Positions 8,710-17,393 of a stretch of 37,261 nucleotides of DNA are shown piece by piece. The translations under genes were made by a program, and so were the position numbers. Under the pieces are notes generated by a model. It ran no database searches, was not told where the DNA came from, and saw only the letters and a program-made list of their open reading frames with translations. Positions within the stretch are counted from its first letter, which is position 1. Every line of letters begins with the position of its first letter. This DNA comes from Cryobacterium shii (GTDB taxonomy: Bacteria > Actinomycetota > Actinomycetes > Actinomycetales > Microbacteriaceae): positions 3,566-40,826 of the forward strand of contig NZ_SOFY01000071.1 of the NCBI RefSeq assembly GCF_004402595.1, written 5' to 3'.

Positions 8710-10851
8710 TCAAAGCATGCATGAAACGCAGCCATCAACCTCGGTACCTTCGAGGGCGAGCTGGCGCAGACGGATGTAGTAAATCGTCTTGATACCCTTG
8801 CGCCACGCGTAGATCTGCGCCTTGTTGATGTCGCGGGTGGTGGCGGTGTCCTTGAAGAACAGCGTCAGCGAGAGGCCCTGGTCGACGTGCTGGGTGGCCG
8901 CCGCGTAGGTGTCGATGATCTTCTCGGCGCCGATTTCGTAGGCGTCCTGGTAGAAGTCCAGGTTGTCGTTGGTCAGGAACGGCGCCGGGTAGTACACGCG
9001 GCCGAGCTTGCCTTCCTTGCGGATCTCGATCTTCGAGGCGATCGGGTGGATCGACGAGGTCGAGTTGTTGATGTACGAGATCGACCCGGTCGGCGGCACG
9101 GCCTGCAGGTTCTGGTTGTAGATGCCGTGCGCCATGACGGATGCCCTCAGCTCGGCCCAGTCCGCCTGGGTCGGGATGCTGACACTCGAGGCCTCGAACA
9201 GCTCGACGACCCGGGTCGTCGCCGGCGCCCACACCTGGTCGGTGTACTTGTCGAAGAAGGCACCGGAGGCGTAGGTCGAGTCTTCGAATCCGTCGAAGGC
9301 GTGGCCGCGTTCGACGGCCAGCTTGTTCGAGGCGCGGAGGGCGTGGAACAGCACCGTGTAGAAGTAGATGTTGGTGAAGTCGATCCCCTCTTCGCTGCCG
9401 TAGTACACCCGCTCGCGGGCAAGGTAGCCGTGCAGGTTCATCTGGCCCAGGCCGATGGCGTGCGACTTGTCGTTGCCGTCTTCGATCGACCGCACCGAGG
9501 AGATGTGGCTCTGCTCGGAGACCGCGTTGAGGCCACGGATGGCGGTCTCGACGGTCTTACCGAAGTCGGGCGAGTCCATCGACAGGGCGATGTTCATCGA
9601 CCCGAGGTTGCAGGAGATGTCCTTGCCGATCTTGTCGTACGACAGGTCCTCGTTGTACGTGGTTGGGGTGTTGACCTGGAGGATCTCCGAGCACAGGTTC
9701 GACATGTTGATGCGACCCTTGATCGGGTTCGCCGCGTTGACGGTGTCCTCGAACATGATGTACGGGTAGCCGGACTCGAACTGGATCTCGGCGAGCGTCT
9801 GGAAGAAGTCGCGGGCCTTCATCTTCGACTTCTTGATGCGCGGGTCGTCGACCATCTCGTGGTACTTCTCGCTGACGGAGATGTCGGCGAACGGCACCCC
9901 GTAGACGCGCTCGACGTCGTAGGGCGAGAACAGGTACATGTCCTCGTCCTTCTTCGCCAGCTCGAACGTGATGTCGGGCACGACGACGCCGAGGGACAGC
10001 GTCTTGATCCGCACCTTCTCGTCCGCGTTCTCGCGCTTGGTGTCGAGGAAGCGCATGATGTCGGGGTGGTGCGCGTGCAGGTACACGGCGCCGGCTCCCT
10101 GGCGTGCGCCGAGCTGATTGGCGTAGCTGAAGGAGTCTTCGAGCAGCTTCATCACGGGGATGATGCCGCTGGACTGGTTCTCGATCTGCTTGATCGGAGC
10201 CCCGGACTCACGGATGTTGCTGAGCAGCAACGCGACGCCGCCGCCACGCTTCGACAACTGCAGCGACGAGTTGATGCCGCGCGAGATCGACTCCATGTTG
10301 TCTTCGATCCGGAGCAGGAAGCAGGAGACGAGCTCGCCGCGCTGCGCCTTGCCGGAGTTCAGGAAGGTGGGGGTGGCCGGCTGGAAGCGGCCGGCGATGA
10401 TCTCCTCGACGAGGGAGATCGCGAGCTGCTCGTCGCCCTGGGCCAGGCCCAGCGCGGTCATCACGACGCGGTCTTCGAAACGCTCGAGGTAACGCTTCCC
10501 ATCGAAGGTCTTCAGCGTGTAGGAGGTGTAGTACTTGAACGCGCCGAGGAAGGTCTGGAAACGGAACTTCTTCGAGTACGCCAGCTGGTTGAGGCTGGTG
10601 ATGAAGTCGAACGAGTACTGGTCGAGCACGGCCTGCTCGTAGTACTCCTTCTCGACCAGGTAGTCGAGACGCTCACGCAGGGTGTGGAAGAACACCGTGT
10701 TCTGGTTGACGTGCTGCAGGAAGAACTCGCGGGCGGCCTCACGGTCCTTCTCGAACTGGATCTCCCCGTTCGGGCCGTACAGGTTGAGCATGGCGTTGAG
10801 CGAGTGGTAATCCATCGCCAGGCCGGCTGCCGGGTGAGTCATCGTCTTCAC
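8710..10851 (-). CDS. nrdE: Ribonucleotide reductase class Ib, large subunit NrdE
   Basis: This catalytic subunit is about 713 residues. It carries NLCSEI with an active-site Cys, and it ends in the redox CxxC tail (DGCVSCML) that exchanges electrons with NrdH. The GTG at 10851 is chosen as start. It overlaps the nrdI stop as GTGA and has GGAAG about 8 bases upstream. A TTG at 10866 and an ATG at 10842 are in-frame alternatives. It is translationally coupled to nrdI and followed by nrdF. Function and operon position are as in other Actinobacteria, where NrdH, NrdI, NrdE and NrdF work as one aerobic dNTP-making system. Confidence 0.97.
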   Translation of the reverse strand: MKTMTHPAAGLAMDYHSLNAMLNLYGPNGEIQFEKDREAAREFFLQHVNQNTVFFHTLRERLDYLVEKEYYEQAVLDQYSFDFITSLNQLAYSKKFRFQTFLGAFKYYTSYTLKTFDGKRYLERFEDRVVMTALGLAQGDEQLAISLVEEIIAGRFQPATPTFLNSGKAQRGELVSCFLLRIEDNMESISRGINSSLQLSKRGGGVALLLSNIRESGAPIKQIENQSSGIIPVMKLLEDSFSYANQLGARQGAGAVYLHAHHPDIMRFLDTKRENADEKVRIKTLSLGVVVPDITFELAKKDEDMYLFSPYDVERVYGVPFADISVSEKYHEMVDDPRIKKSKMKARDFFQTLAEIQFESGYPYIMFEDTVNAANPIKGRINMSNLCSEILQVNTPTTYNEDLSYDKIGKDISCNLGSMNIALSMDSPDFGKTVETAIRGLNAVSEQSHISSVRSIEDGNDKSHAIGLGQMNLHGYLARERVYYGSEEGIDFTNIYFYTVLFHALRASNKLAVERGHAFDGFEDSTYASGAFFDKYTDQVWAPATTRVVELFEASSVSIPTQADWAELRASVMAHGIYNQNLQAVPPTGSISYINNSTSSIHPIASKIEIRKEGKLGRVYYPAPFLTNDNLDFYQDAYEIGAEKIIDTYAAATQHVDQGLSLTLFFKDTATTRDINKAQIYAWRKGIKTIYYIRLRQLALEGTEVDGCVSCML

Positions 10852-11252
10852 GGCTGTTGCTTCCAAAATTCTTCCAATCCGTCGTGGACGATGCGCACAT
10901 CATCCGGAGTTCCGAGTACTTCAAATCGATACATGTGCGGGACCTTGCACTTCGCGGCGATGATGTCGCCCGCGACGCAGAAGGCCTCGCCGAAATTCGT
11001 GTTGCCCGCGCCGATGACGCCGCGGATGAGCGAGCGGTTGTGCTCGTCGTTGAGGAACCGGATCACCTGCTTGGGCACGGCTCCCTTGGTCTCACCGCCG
11101 CCATACGTCGGCACGACCAGGACATAGGGCTCGTCGACCACCAGCGGTTCGTCTCGCGCGTACAGCGGGATGCGCGCGGCGGGGCGCCCGAGCTTCTCGA
11201 CGAAGCGTTGCGTATTTCCCGATGTGCTCGAGAAGTAGACGATATCGGTCAT
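10848..11252 (-). CDS. nrdI: NrdI flavodoxin-like activator of NrdF
   Basis: This 134-residue protein is NrdI, the small flavoprotein that supplies oxidant for assembling the NrdF metal-radical cofactor. The FMN phosphate-binding loop is seen near the start ([16 protein letters not shown]), followed by VPTYGGG and [15 protein letters not shown], both typical of the family. It lies 102 bp after nrdH and overlaps nrdE by 4 bases, so the two are probably translated together. Confidence 0.96.
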   Translation of the reverse strand: MTDIVYFSSTSGNTQRFVEKLGRPAARIPLYARDEPLVVDEPYVLVVPTYGGGETKGAVPKQVIRFLNDEHNRSLIRGVIGAGNTNFGEAFCVAGDIIAAKCKVPHMYRFEVLGTPDDVRIVHDGLEEFWKQQP

Positions 11253-11354
11253 AGAACACCCCCTGTGTGTGAATCTGAGAAGCTGGCGCGCACACCACCC
11301 GGTGCGGAAATCCCTGCGAAAACGACGAGTGGGCCGGCGGCCGGGGCGGTGCTG

Positions 11355-11588
11355 CTACGCGAGGCGCTGCGCGAGTTCGTTGATCTTGTCGGGGCGGAAG
11401 CCCGACCAGTGGTCCTCGTCGGTGATGACGACGGGGGCCTGCAGGTAGCCGAGGGCCTTGACGGCTTCCAGGGCGTTTTCGTCGACCGAGAGGTCGAGGA
11501 TTTCGTATTCAATTCCCTTGTTGTCCAGAGCGCGATAGGTCGCGGTGCACTGCACGCAGGAGGGCTTGGTGTAGACCGTGATAGCCAT
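11355..11588 (-). CDS. nrdH: NrdH glutaredoxin-like redoxin
   Basis: This 77-residue protein reduces the C-terminal disulfide of NrdE. The active site CVQC is at residues 11-14. The family motif WSGFRPDKI near the C-terminus takes part in thioredoxin reductase interaction. A GAAAGG ribosome site precedes the ATG at 11588. It is the first gene of the operon, with the regulatory region directly upstream. Confidence 0.97.
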   Translation of the reverse strand: MAITVYTKPSCVQCTATYRALDNKGIEYEILDLSVDENALEAVKALGYLQAPVVITDEDHWSGFRPDKINELAQRLA

Positions 11589-11615
11589 GGGAGTGCCTTT
11601 CTCGTCGTTCAGGGA

Positions 11616-11662
11616 TCAGTATTCAAACTCAGTATCAAACTCAGTGTCGAACTCAGTGCTTA
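11616..11662. repeat. Four short direct repeats in the nrdH leader
   Basis: Four tandem units of 12-13 bases begin with TCAGT at 11616, 11629, 11641 and 11653. The first three are close copies (TCAGTATTCAAAC, TCAGTATCAAAC, TCAGTGTCGAAC); the fourth has diverged. They lie between the NrdR boxes and nrdH, probably within the 5' untranslated leader. Function unknown. Confidence 0.75.
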
Positions 11663-11685
11663 AAATCGGTTTTCATTGTGAAATC

Positions 11686-11764
11686 TGAACTTCAAGGCGT
11701 GCTGTGTTGAAGTTCAATACTACATCTAGTGATGCGAAATGGGAACGGCCACTACATGCAGTAG
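11686..11764 (-). promoter_or_regulatory. nrd control region: inverted repeat and two NrdR-like boxes
   Basis: Two similar 16-bp elements, ATACTACATCTAGTGA (11717-11732) and CCACTACATGCAGTAG (11749-11764), are centred 32 bp apart, about three helical turns. This matches the paired-box pattern of the ATP-cone repressor NrdR. A 10-bp inverted repeat (arms 11686-11695 and 11707-11716) lies between them and the coding side. NrdR control of class Ib nrd genes is established in Actinobacteria; use of these sites here is inferred. Confidence 0.78.
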
Positions 11765-12061
11765 TTACAAGTATGTAGTTATCCACCGACATTCCACCGG
11801 TTGTACACAGCCCGACGGATGCGAGTGGCCCCACATTACGCGGAGAACGCCGAAGTTATCCACAGGCGGCGGGCCCCCCGAACTGGAGCCTGTGGAAACT
11901 CCGGCGGCGTGTCGGAGCGCGTCGGCCGAAGGCCCCGGCCCGCGCGTCGGGGCCCGCGCGGCGGACCGAGCCTCGCGGCGCACCCTGTGGCCGCCGGAGC
12001 AGGTTCGAACCTGCGCCGGCGAACCGAACCTGCGCCGCGAGCGGGACGGCTGCCGCAAACG
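11765..12061. other. Intergenic region with DnaA-box-like sites
   Basis: No gene is convincing here. TTATCCAC occurs at 11779-11786 and TTATCCACA at 11856-11864, both matching the DnaA-box consensus. A 9-bp inverted repeat (TCCACAGGC at 11859-11867 and its complement at 11888-11896) follows. A 56-bp direct repeat copy ends the region. The sites are too few for a replication origin; they may affect nrd expression or belong to the neighbouring cassette. Confidence 0.55.
11984..12039 (+). repeat. 56-bp direct repeat, copy 1 (left of AbiEi-like gene)
   Basis: This segment matches 13185-13240 at 51 of 56 positions in the same orientation. It holds the perfect palindrome GCAGGTTCGAACCTGC (11999-12014) and a further CGAACCTGCG. 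It ends 22 bases from the stop of the AbiEi-like gene. Confidence 0.88.
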
Positions 12062-13051
12062 TCAGGCTCTCGGCATCCCCCGCTCCGTGAGGAACCGGTG
12101 GAAGCGTTGCGGCGACAGCACCGTCGCCCAGTCCCAGCGGTCGAAACTCCGCACGTGGAAGCGCAGCGCATCCTCACGGCGTTTCTCGGCCCATACGACG
12201 TGGCCGGGGTCCCGATCCCCCAGGACCGCGCCGCGCGTATATTTCAGCTTGCCGTCGAACTCGCCGATTTTGCGGATGCGCCGCCAGTAGAAGTCGACCC
12301 AGTAGTCGTGTCCCTGCACGTTGGCGAAGCAGGCCTGAAGTTCAGGGACCTCGAACCCCAGCTGGAACATCCGCACCCGGCTGAGCGATTCTCCGGCGTT
12401 GGCCGCGAGGCCGTTGCCGAATCTGATGGCCTGCCCCGCCTGGCGGGCCCCGCACCGCGGGTTCACCGCGGCCAGCTCGTCGAACAGGTCCGTCTTGTTC
12501 AGGGCGGGCTGCCCACGGATGCCGCGGAGCGCCTCATCCGCGACCCGCTCCTGCTCCACCCGCAGCGCGTGGTCGATCATCGTGACACCCGCCAGGAAGC
12601 TCGTGCCGGCCGCGACGTCGACCAGAGTGCGCGCCAGCGAGGTCACCGCGATGCCGTCCCTCACCACCGTGTCCGGGATCGGGGCACCGCGGTGGCTGGT
12701 GGTGAACCGGGCCGTGCTGCCTCCCGTGGCGCCCGGATCCATCGTGTGCACCGTGCGGGGCCACGCTCCGATGATCGGCAGCCCGTGCACGACCGCCGCG
12801 GACAGGTGGGAGAGCACGAGCGGCCGTTCCGCGGTCGCGGCCGCCGAGAGCACGAACAGGCGGTACCGCTGGTCGGGATCCGCCGTTCGCCACACCTCAC
12901 CGCGCACATAGATGCCGCGGCGCGTGCGCACCAACTCCCCCGCGCGGGTGAGCGCACCCACCGCACGTGAGGTGAAGCCGGCTTCCCGGAGGGCGGAGTA
13001 GGGGATGAGCTCGGCGTGGCCGGCGGTGACGATGTCCAGAAGTCGGGTCAT
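12062..13051 (-). CDS. Orphan AbiEi-type antitoxin-like protein with C-terminal DUF559/Vsr-like nuclease region
   Basis: This 329-residue protein has two parts. The N-terminal ~160 residues resemble the AbiEi antitoxin/regulator domain: a winged-helix-like start (LLDIVTAGHAELIPYSALREAG), RRGIYV, and SHLSAAVVHG. The C-terminal part resembles the DUF559/Vsr-like endonuclease fold, with candidate residues Glu221, Asp253 and Glu264-x-Asp266-x-Lys268 (GEFDGK). A GAGTGAGG site precedes the ATG at 13051. No AbiEii nucleotidyltransferase toxin lies beside it, so it is not a normal type IV toxin-antitoxin pair. Such two-part genes are frequent and often unplaced in Microbacteriaceae. The gene is bracketed by near-identical 56-bp direct repeats, which suggests gain or exchange as a cassette. 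DNA binding and nuclease activity are inferred only. Confidence 0.8.
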   Translation of the reverse strand: MTRLLDIVTAGHAELIPYSALREAGFTSRAVGALTRAGELVRTRRGIYVRGEVWRTADPDQRYRLFVLSAAATAERPLVLSHLSAAVVHGLPIIGAWPRTVHTMDPGATGGSTARFTTSHRGAPIPDTVVRDGIAVTSLARTLVDVAAGTSFLAGVTMIDHALRVEQERVADEALRGIRGQPALNKTDLFDELAAVNPRCGARQAGQAIRFGNGLAANAGESLSRVRMFQLGFEVPELQACFANVQGHDYWVDFYWRRIRKIGEFDGKLKYTRGAVLGDRDPGHVVWAEKRREDALRFHVRSFDRWDWATVLSPQRFHRFLTERGMPRA

Positions 13052-13184
13052 GCCTCACTCTGGGAGCCGCCGGCTGCCGCGCAGGGTCACGGCGCAGCAT
13101 CCGTGGATAACCCACGGGAATGGCGCCTGTGGATGAATGACCCCCTGGCGGTGCCGGTGCCCGCGCCCGTGGACGGCGGCGCAA

Positions 13185-13240
13185 CCTGTGCTCGCCGGCG
13201 CAGGTTCGAACGTGCGCCGGCGACCCGAACCTGCGCCGCG
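13185..13240 (+). repeat. 56-bp direct repeat, copy 2 (upstream of AbiEi-like gene)
   Basis: The second copy of the repeat at 11984-12039 lies 133 bp upstream of the AbiEi-like start, with five mismatches. The palindrome is imperfect here (CAGGTTCGAACGTG) and the downstream CGAACCTGCG is kept. The 300-bp gap 13052-13351 holds only this repeat, a DnaA-box-like site (13102-13110, minus strand), GCCTGTGGAT (13125-13134) and the next terminator. Confidence 0.88.
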
Positions 13241-13279
13241 GGATCTTGCGCGCCGCTCGCACCCGGCCACGGACGGCGA

Positions 13280-13312
13280 AAGGGCCGGCCCCCTGCATGG
13301 GAGCCGGCCCTT
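13280..13312 (-). terminator. Terminator hairpin of the arabinose operon
   Basis: Ten-base-pair GC-rich arms (AAGGGCCGGC at 13280-13289 and its complement at 13303-13312) lie 40 bases past the gguB stop. No strong T-run follows on the minus strand, so termination may be partly Rho-dependent. Confidence 0.7.
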
Positions 13313-13351
13313 CCGGGTCTGACTGTTCGTGCTCGCGGTATTGCGGGTGGG

Positions 13352-14533
13352 TCAGCGACCGCCGGAGCGGCGCTTGTTGTAGACGTCGAATGCGACTGCG
13401 GCCAGGAGCACCAGGCCCTTGATCAGCTGCTGGTACTCGGTTCCCACGCCGAGGATGGACATGCCGTTGTTCAGGAGCCCGATGATCAGACCACCGATGA
13501 TGGCCCCCGTCACGGTGCCGATGCCTCCCGTGACCGCGGCGCCGCCGATGAAGACGGCCGCGATGGCGTCGAGCTCGAAACCGTCACCGGCCTTCGGGTT
13601 GGCGAGGTTGAGCTGAGCGGTGAAGATGAGTCCGGCGAGGGCCGCGATCATGCCCATGTTGACGAACAGCAGGAACGTGACCCGCTTGGTCTTGACGCCC
13701 GACAACGCGGCGGCGTTGAGGTTGCCGCCGATGGCGTAGACGTGGCGGCCGAAGACGCTGTTCGCCATGACTGCCGCATACACGACGGTCAGGATGCCCA
13801 GCACGACGAGCACGATCGGGGTGCCCCGGTAGCTGGCCAGCAGGTACGTGATGTAAAGGATGATCGCGGCGGTGAAGACCAGCTTGACCAGGAACCAGGC
13901 GAACGGCTCGTCCTCGACGTCGTACTTCTTGCGGGCGATGCGCGAGCGCACGCCCTGGAGCACGAGCAGCGCCGTCGCCAGCACGCCGATGGCGACCGTC
14001 AGCGGTTCGAGCACGCTCGTTCCGCCGCCCAGGTCGGGCAGAAACCCGCTGCCGAGCGCACGGAACTCATCCGGGAAGGGCGAGATCTGCTGGTTCTGCA
14101 GTGCGATCTGGGTCAGACCGCGGAACGTGAGCATGCCGGCCAGGGTGACGATGAAGGCCGGTATGCCGAAGTACGCGATCCAGAATCCCTGCCACATGCC
14201 GACCGCCGCTCCCAGCACGAGGCACAGGATGATGGCGGCCCACCACGGCACGTTCCACTGGGTGATCATCACTCCCGCCATGGCCCCGGTGAAGGCAACC
14301 ACGGATCCGACCGACAGGTCGATGTGGCCGGCGATGATGATCATCACCATGCCGACGGCCAGGATCAGGATGTAGCTGTTCTGGACGATCAGGTTGGAGA
14401 CGTTGATGGGCTTGAGAGTGATGCCGCTGGTCGCCACCTGGAAGAAGATGGTGATCGCGATCAGCGCAATGATCAAGCCAATTTGCCGTAGCTGGCCGCC
14501 GAGGTAGTTTAGTGCGGTTTTGAACGCGCTCAT
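13352..14533 (-). CDS. gguB: Monosaccharide ABC transporter permease (GguB/MmsB type)
   Basis: This 393-residue, very hydrophobic protein has about ten membrane segments and belongs to the pentose/hexose importer permeases of the XylH/GguB type. The motif [19 protein letters not shown] is diagnostic. It is followed by [21 protein letters not shown] and, near the end, [23 protein letters not shown]. It overlaps gguA by 4 bases (ATGA-type), so the two are coupled. It forms the membrane channel for the sugar captured by ChvE. The neighbouring araBDA genes point to L-arabinose as a main substrate, although family members often carry several sugars. Confidence 0.95.
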   Translation of the reverse strand: MSAFKTALNYLGGQLRQIGLIIALIAITIFFQVATSGITLKPINVSNLIVQNSYILILAVGMVMIIIAGHIDLSVGSVVAFTGAMAGVMITQWNVPWWAAIILCLVLGAAVGMWQGFWIAYFGIPAFIVTLAGMLTFRGLTQIALQNQQISPFPDEFRALGSGFLPDLGGGTSVLEPLTVAIGVLATALLVLQGVRSRIARKKYDVEDEPFAWFLVKLVFTAAIILYITYLLASYRGTPIVLVVLGILTVVYAAVMANSVFGRHVYAIGGNLNAAALSGVKTKRVTFLLFVNMGMIAALAGLIFTAQLNLANPKAGDGFELDAIAAVFIGGAAVTGGIGTVTGAIIGGLIIGLLNNGMSILGVGTEYQQLIKGLVLLAAVAFDVYNKRRSGGR

Positions 14534-16071
14534 CGGTTGTCCTTCGCCCTTTCCTGAGTCATGTGTTGCATAAGGTATTCGGCCGTGGCCTGGCCACGAG
14601 GAACGTCGGCCGTGATGCGGCCCTCGAAGATCGTGTAGATGCGATCGCAGATCCCGATCAGTTCGGGCAACTCGGACGAGATGACGATCACGCCCTTGCC
14701 TTCATCGGCGAGTTTGTTGATGATGCCGTAGATCTCGTACTTGGCTCCCACGTCGATGCCGCGGGTGGGCTCGTCGAGGATGAGGACATCCGGGTCGGAG
14801 AACATCCACTTGGACAGCACGACCTTCTGCTGGTTGCCGCCGGAGAGTTTTCCGGTCAGGGCTTCCACGTTGGGGGCCTTGATGTTCATGCTCTTGCGGT
14901 AGCCCTCGGCGATGACCGCCTCCTTGTTGGAGTCCACCCAGCCGTTACGGGCGATCTTCTTCAGGGAGACGAGGGAGATATTGCGCTTGATGTCCTCGAT
15001 CAGGTTGAGGCCGTAGCGTTTGCGGTCTTCGGTCGCGTAGGCGAGACCGTTGTCGATCGCGGCCGTCACCGTGCTGGTGTTGACCTCGACGCCGTTCTTG
15101 AAGACCCTGCCCGAGATGTTGTGACCGTAGCTGTGGCCGAAAACGCTCATCGCCAGTTCGGTGCGCCCGGCGCCCATCAGCCCGGCGATTCCGACGATTT
15201 CGCCGGCCCTGACCGTGATGTTGGCACTCTTGACGACCTGGCGCTGGTGGTCGAGGGGGTGGTAGACGTTCCAGTCCGCGACTCGCAGCAGTTCTTCGCC
15301 GATGCGGGGCACGTGGTCCGGGTAGCGGCTGCCGAGGTCGCGGCCGACCATGCCCTTGATGATCCGCTCTTCCGAAATGTCATCGGTGTGCATGTCGAGG
15401 GTTTCGATCAGCTTGCCGTCACGGATGATCGTGACCTCGTCTGCGACCGCCTTGATCTCGTTCAGCTTGTGGCTGATCATGATCGAGGTGATGCCCTGGC
15501 CCTTGAGGTGCTTCATCAGGTCGAGCAGGTTGGCCGAGTCCTCGTCGTTGAGGGCGGCGGTGGGCTCGTCCAGAATGAGGAGCTTGACCTCCTTCGACAG
15601 CGCCTTGGCGATTTCCACGAGTTGCTGCTTGCCGACGCCGATGTCGCGCACCTTGGTGATGGGATTGTCCTTGAGACCGACCCGGGCCAGCAGCTTCGCC
15701 GCCTCGAGGTTGGTCTTGTTCCAGTCGATCCAGCCGTTGGTCTGCTGCTCATTGCCGAGAAAGATGTTCTCGGCGATGGACAGGTACGGGCTGAGCGCGA
15801 GTTCCTGGTGGATGATGACGACTCCGGTGGCTTCGGATTCGTTGATGGATTTGAAGGCGACCGTCTCGTTTTCGAAGACGATCTCGCCGTCGTAGGTGCC
15901 GGCCGGGTAGACACCCGACAGCACCTTCATCAGGGTGGATTTTCCTGCGCCATTCTCACCGCAGATTGCGTGAATGTGTCCTCGCTGCACCTCGAGCGAC
16001 ACATCCTGGAGGGCTTTGACTCCGGGGAAGGTCTTCGTGATGCTGCGCATCTCAAGAATATTTGTGGTCAC
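14530..16071 (-). CDS. gguA: Monosaccharide ABC transporter ATP-binding protein (GguA/MmsA type)
   Basis: This 513-residue protein holds two fused ABC ATPase domains, as usual for monosaccharide importers. Domain 1 has Walker [10 protein letters not shown] (about residues 38-46) and Walker [12 protein letters not shown], with a degenerate signature ([13 protein letters not shown]). Domain 2 has a degenerate Walker A ([10 protein letters not shown]), a good signature [15 protein letters not shown] and Walker [13 protein letters not shown]. This asymmetry is normal for the family. The start is GTG at 16071 with GGAAGAAG upstream. It powers uptake through GguB of sugar bound by ChvE. Confidence 0.96.
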   Translation of the reverse strand: MTTNILEMRSITKTFPGVKALQDVSLEVQRGHIHAICGENGAGKSTLMKVLSGVYPAGTYDGEIVFENETVAFKSINESEATGVVIIHQELALSPYLSIAENIFLGNEQQTNGWIDWNKTNLEAAKLLARVGLKDNPITKVRDIGVGKQQLVEIAKALSKEVKLLILDEPTAALNDEDSANLLDLMKHLKGQGITSIMISHKLNEIKAVADEVTIIRDGKLIETLDMHTDDISEERIIKGMVGRDLGSRYPDHVPRIGEELLRVADWNVYHPLDHQRQVVKSANITVRAGEIVGIAGLMGAGRTELAMSVFGHSYGHNISGRVFKNGVEVNTSTVTAAIDNGLAYATEDRKRYGLNLIEDIKRNISLVSLKKIARNGWVDSNKEAVIAEGYRKSMNIKAPNVEALTGKLSGGNQQKVVLSKWMFSDPDVLILDEPTRGIDVGAKYEIYGIINKLADEGKGVIVISSELPELIGICDRIYTIFEGRITADVPRGQATAEYLMQHMTQERAKDNR

Positions 16072-16113
16072 CGTTACTTCTTCTTCCGTGCGGTGAGGAG
16101 GAAAGAGGGGGGA

Positions 16114-16143
16114 GGCAGTGGCGGCGTCTCCGCCGCCACTGCC
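16114..16143 (-). terminator. Intercistronic hairpin between chvE and gguA
   Basis: A perfect 13-bp GC-rich stem (16114-16126 and 16131-16143) with a 4-base loop lies 15 bases past the chvE stop and 42 bases before the gguA start. No T-run follows. Such hairpins often protect binding-protein mRNA or attenuate downstream expression, giving more binding protein than transporter. Confidence 0.75.
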
Positions 16144-16158
16144 GGGAGAGAGACCTGC

Positions 16159-17283
16159 TTACTTGAGGTCTGCCTCGGTGTAGTAACCCGTGTCGACGAG
16201 GAGTTCCTTGTAGTTGTCCTTCGTGACGACCTGCGGCGCGAAGAGGAAGGTCGGGACGACCTTCACCTTGTTGTCGTAGCTCGTGGTGTCGTTGACCTCG
16301 GGGGTGCGACCGTTGAGCAGGTCGTCAGCCATCTTCACGGCCTCGTCGCCCAGCTGGCGCGTGTCCTTGTAGATGGTGGAGTACTGCTGGCCGGCGATCA
16401 TGGACTTGACCGATGCAGCCTCGGCGTCCTGACCGGTGACGATCGGCAGGGCGTCGGTGGCGTATCCCGAGCTGGTCAGAGCCGAGATGATGCCGATGGA
16501 GAGCCCGTCGTACGGGGACAGGACAGCGTCAACCTTGCTGCCGTCGGAGTACGTGCTGGCGATGAGGTTCTGCATCCGCTTCTGGGCCGTCGCCGGGTCC
16601 CAACGCAGCGTGGCAACCTGGGTGAAGCCGACCTGGCCGCTCTTGACCACGAGCACGCCCTTGTCGATGTACGGCTGCAGGGTGTCCATCGCGCCATTGA
16701 AGAAGAAGGTCGCGTTGTTGTCGTCGGGGCTTCCGCCGAACAGCTCGACGTTGAACGGGCCGGTCGCGCCGGTTTCCTTGCCGTCCTTGTCCAGAACGCC
16801 CAGGCCGGTCAGAAGGCTCGTGGCCTGCTGCACACCGACCTCGTTGTTGTCGAAGGTCGTGTAGTAGTCGACGTTCTTGTTGCCGTTGATCAGGCGGTCG
16901 TACGCGATGACCTTGACGCCGGCCTTGCCGGCCTCGTCGAGCTGGTCACTGAGCGCCGTGCCGTCGATCGACGCGATGATGAGAACCTTGGCGCCCTTGG
17001 TCAGCATGTTGCTGATCTGCTGCACCTGCTGCGGGATCTTGTCGTCTGCATATTCCAGGTCGACCTTGTAGCCGAGCTTCTCGAGCGAGGCCTTGACGGC
17101 GTCGCCGTCCTTGATCCAGCGCTCGCTGGTCTTGGTCGGCATGGCAACGCCGACGAGGGCGCCTTTGCTGGAACCGGCCGAGTCATCCGCGGTGGTTCCG
17201 CCGCGGGTTCCGCCGGAGCAGGCGGCGAGGGAGAGTGCGAGTCCGATGGCTGCGATGCCAACGAGGACCTTCTTTGTCTTCAC
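16159..17283 (-). CDS. chvE: Monosaccharide ABC transporter substrate-binding lipoprotein (ChvE type)
   Basis: This 374-residue lipoprotein captures sugar outside the cell. The signal peptide ends in the lipobox LAAC with Cys22. The body is a periplasmic-binding fold: [51 protein letters not shown] and [18 protein letters not shown] all fit ChvE/XylF proteins. The GTG at 17283 is chosen because the signal peptide follows directly and GAAAGG lies upstream; the in-frame upstream extension to 17433 lacks a sensible start. It lies 110 bp after araA, a gap rich in GTGC simple repeats. Confidence 0.94.
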   Translation of the reverse strand: MKTKKVLVGIAAIGLALSLAACSGGTRGGTTADDSAGSSKGALVGVAMPTKTSERWIKDGDAVKASLEKLGYKVDLEYADDKIPQQVQQISNMLTKGAKVLIIASIDGTALSDQLDEAGKAGVKVIAYDRLINGNKNVDYYTTFDNNEVGVQQATSLLTGLGVLDKDGKETGATGPFNVELFGGSPDDNNATFFFNGAMDTLQPYIDKGVLVVKSGQVGFTQVATLRWDPATAQKRMQNLIASTYSDGSKVDAVLSPYDGLSIGIISALTSSGYATDALPIVTGQDAEAASVKSMIAGQQYSTIYKDTRQLGDEAVKMADDLLNGRTPEVNDTTSYDNKVKVVPTFLFAPQVVTKDNYKELLVDTGYYTEADLK

Positions 17284-17393
17284 GTAAGTACCTTTCGTGT
17301 TTCTGTTATCAGCTTTGATTGCAGGTGAATCCGGAGGGGGACTTCTGGTGGTGCGATGGTGCGTAGTGGTGCTGTGGTGCGGTGGTGCTGTGA

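Noticed and set aside
11765-12061. Possible replication origin from DnaA-box-like sites
   Set aside because: Only two or three boxes are present, with no AT-rich unwinding region and no dnaA, dnaN or rpmH nearby.
12062-13051. Complete type IV toxin-antitoxin pair
   Set aside because: No AbiEii-type nucleotidyltransferase gene lies on either side; the gene is an orphan.
12897-13298. Plus/minus open frames sharing the peptide RRFGSPA-VRTC on both sides of the AbiEi-like gene
   Set aside because: The shared peptide is caused by the 56-bp DNA repeat; no other coding evidence exists.
14563-17328. Very long plus-strand open frame opposite gguA and chvE
   Set aside because: It is the reverse shadow of well-supported genes in high-GC DNA, has no ribosome site and no recognisable domain.
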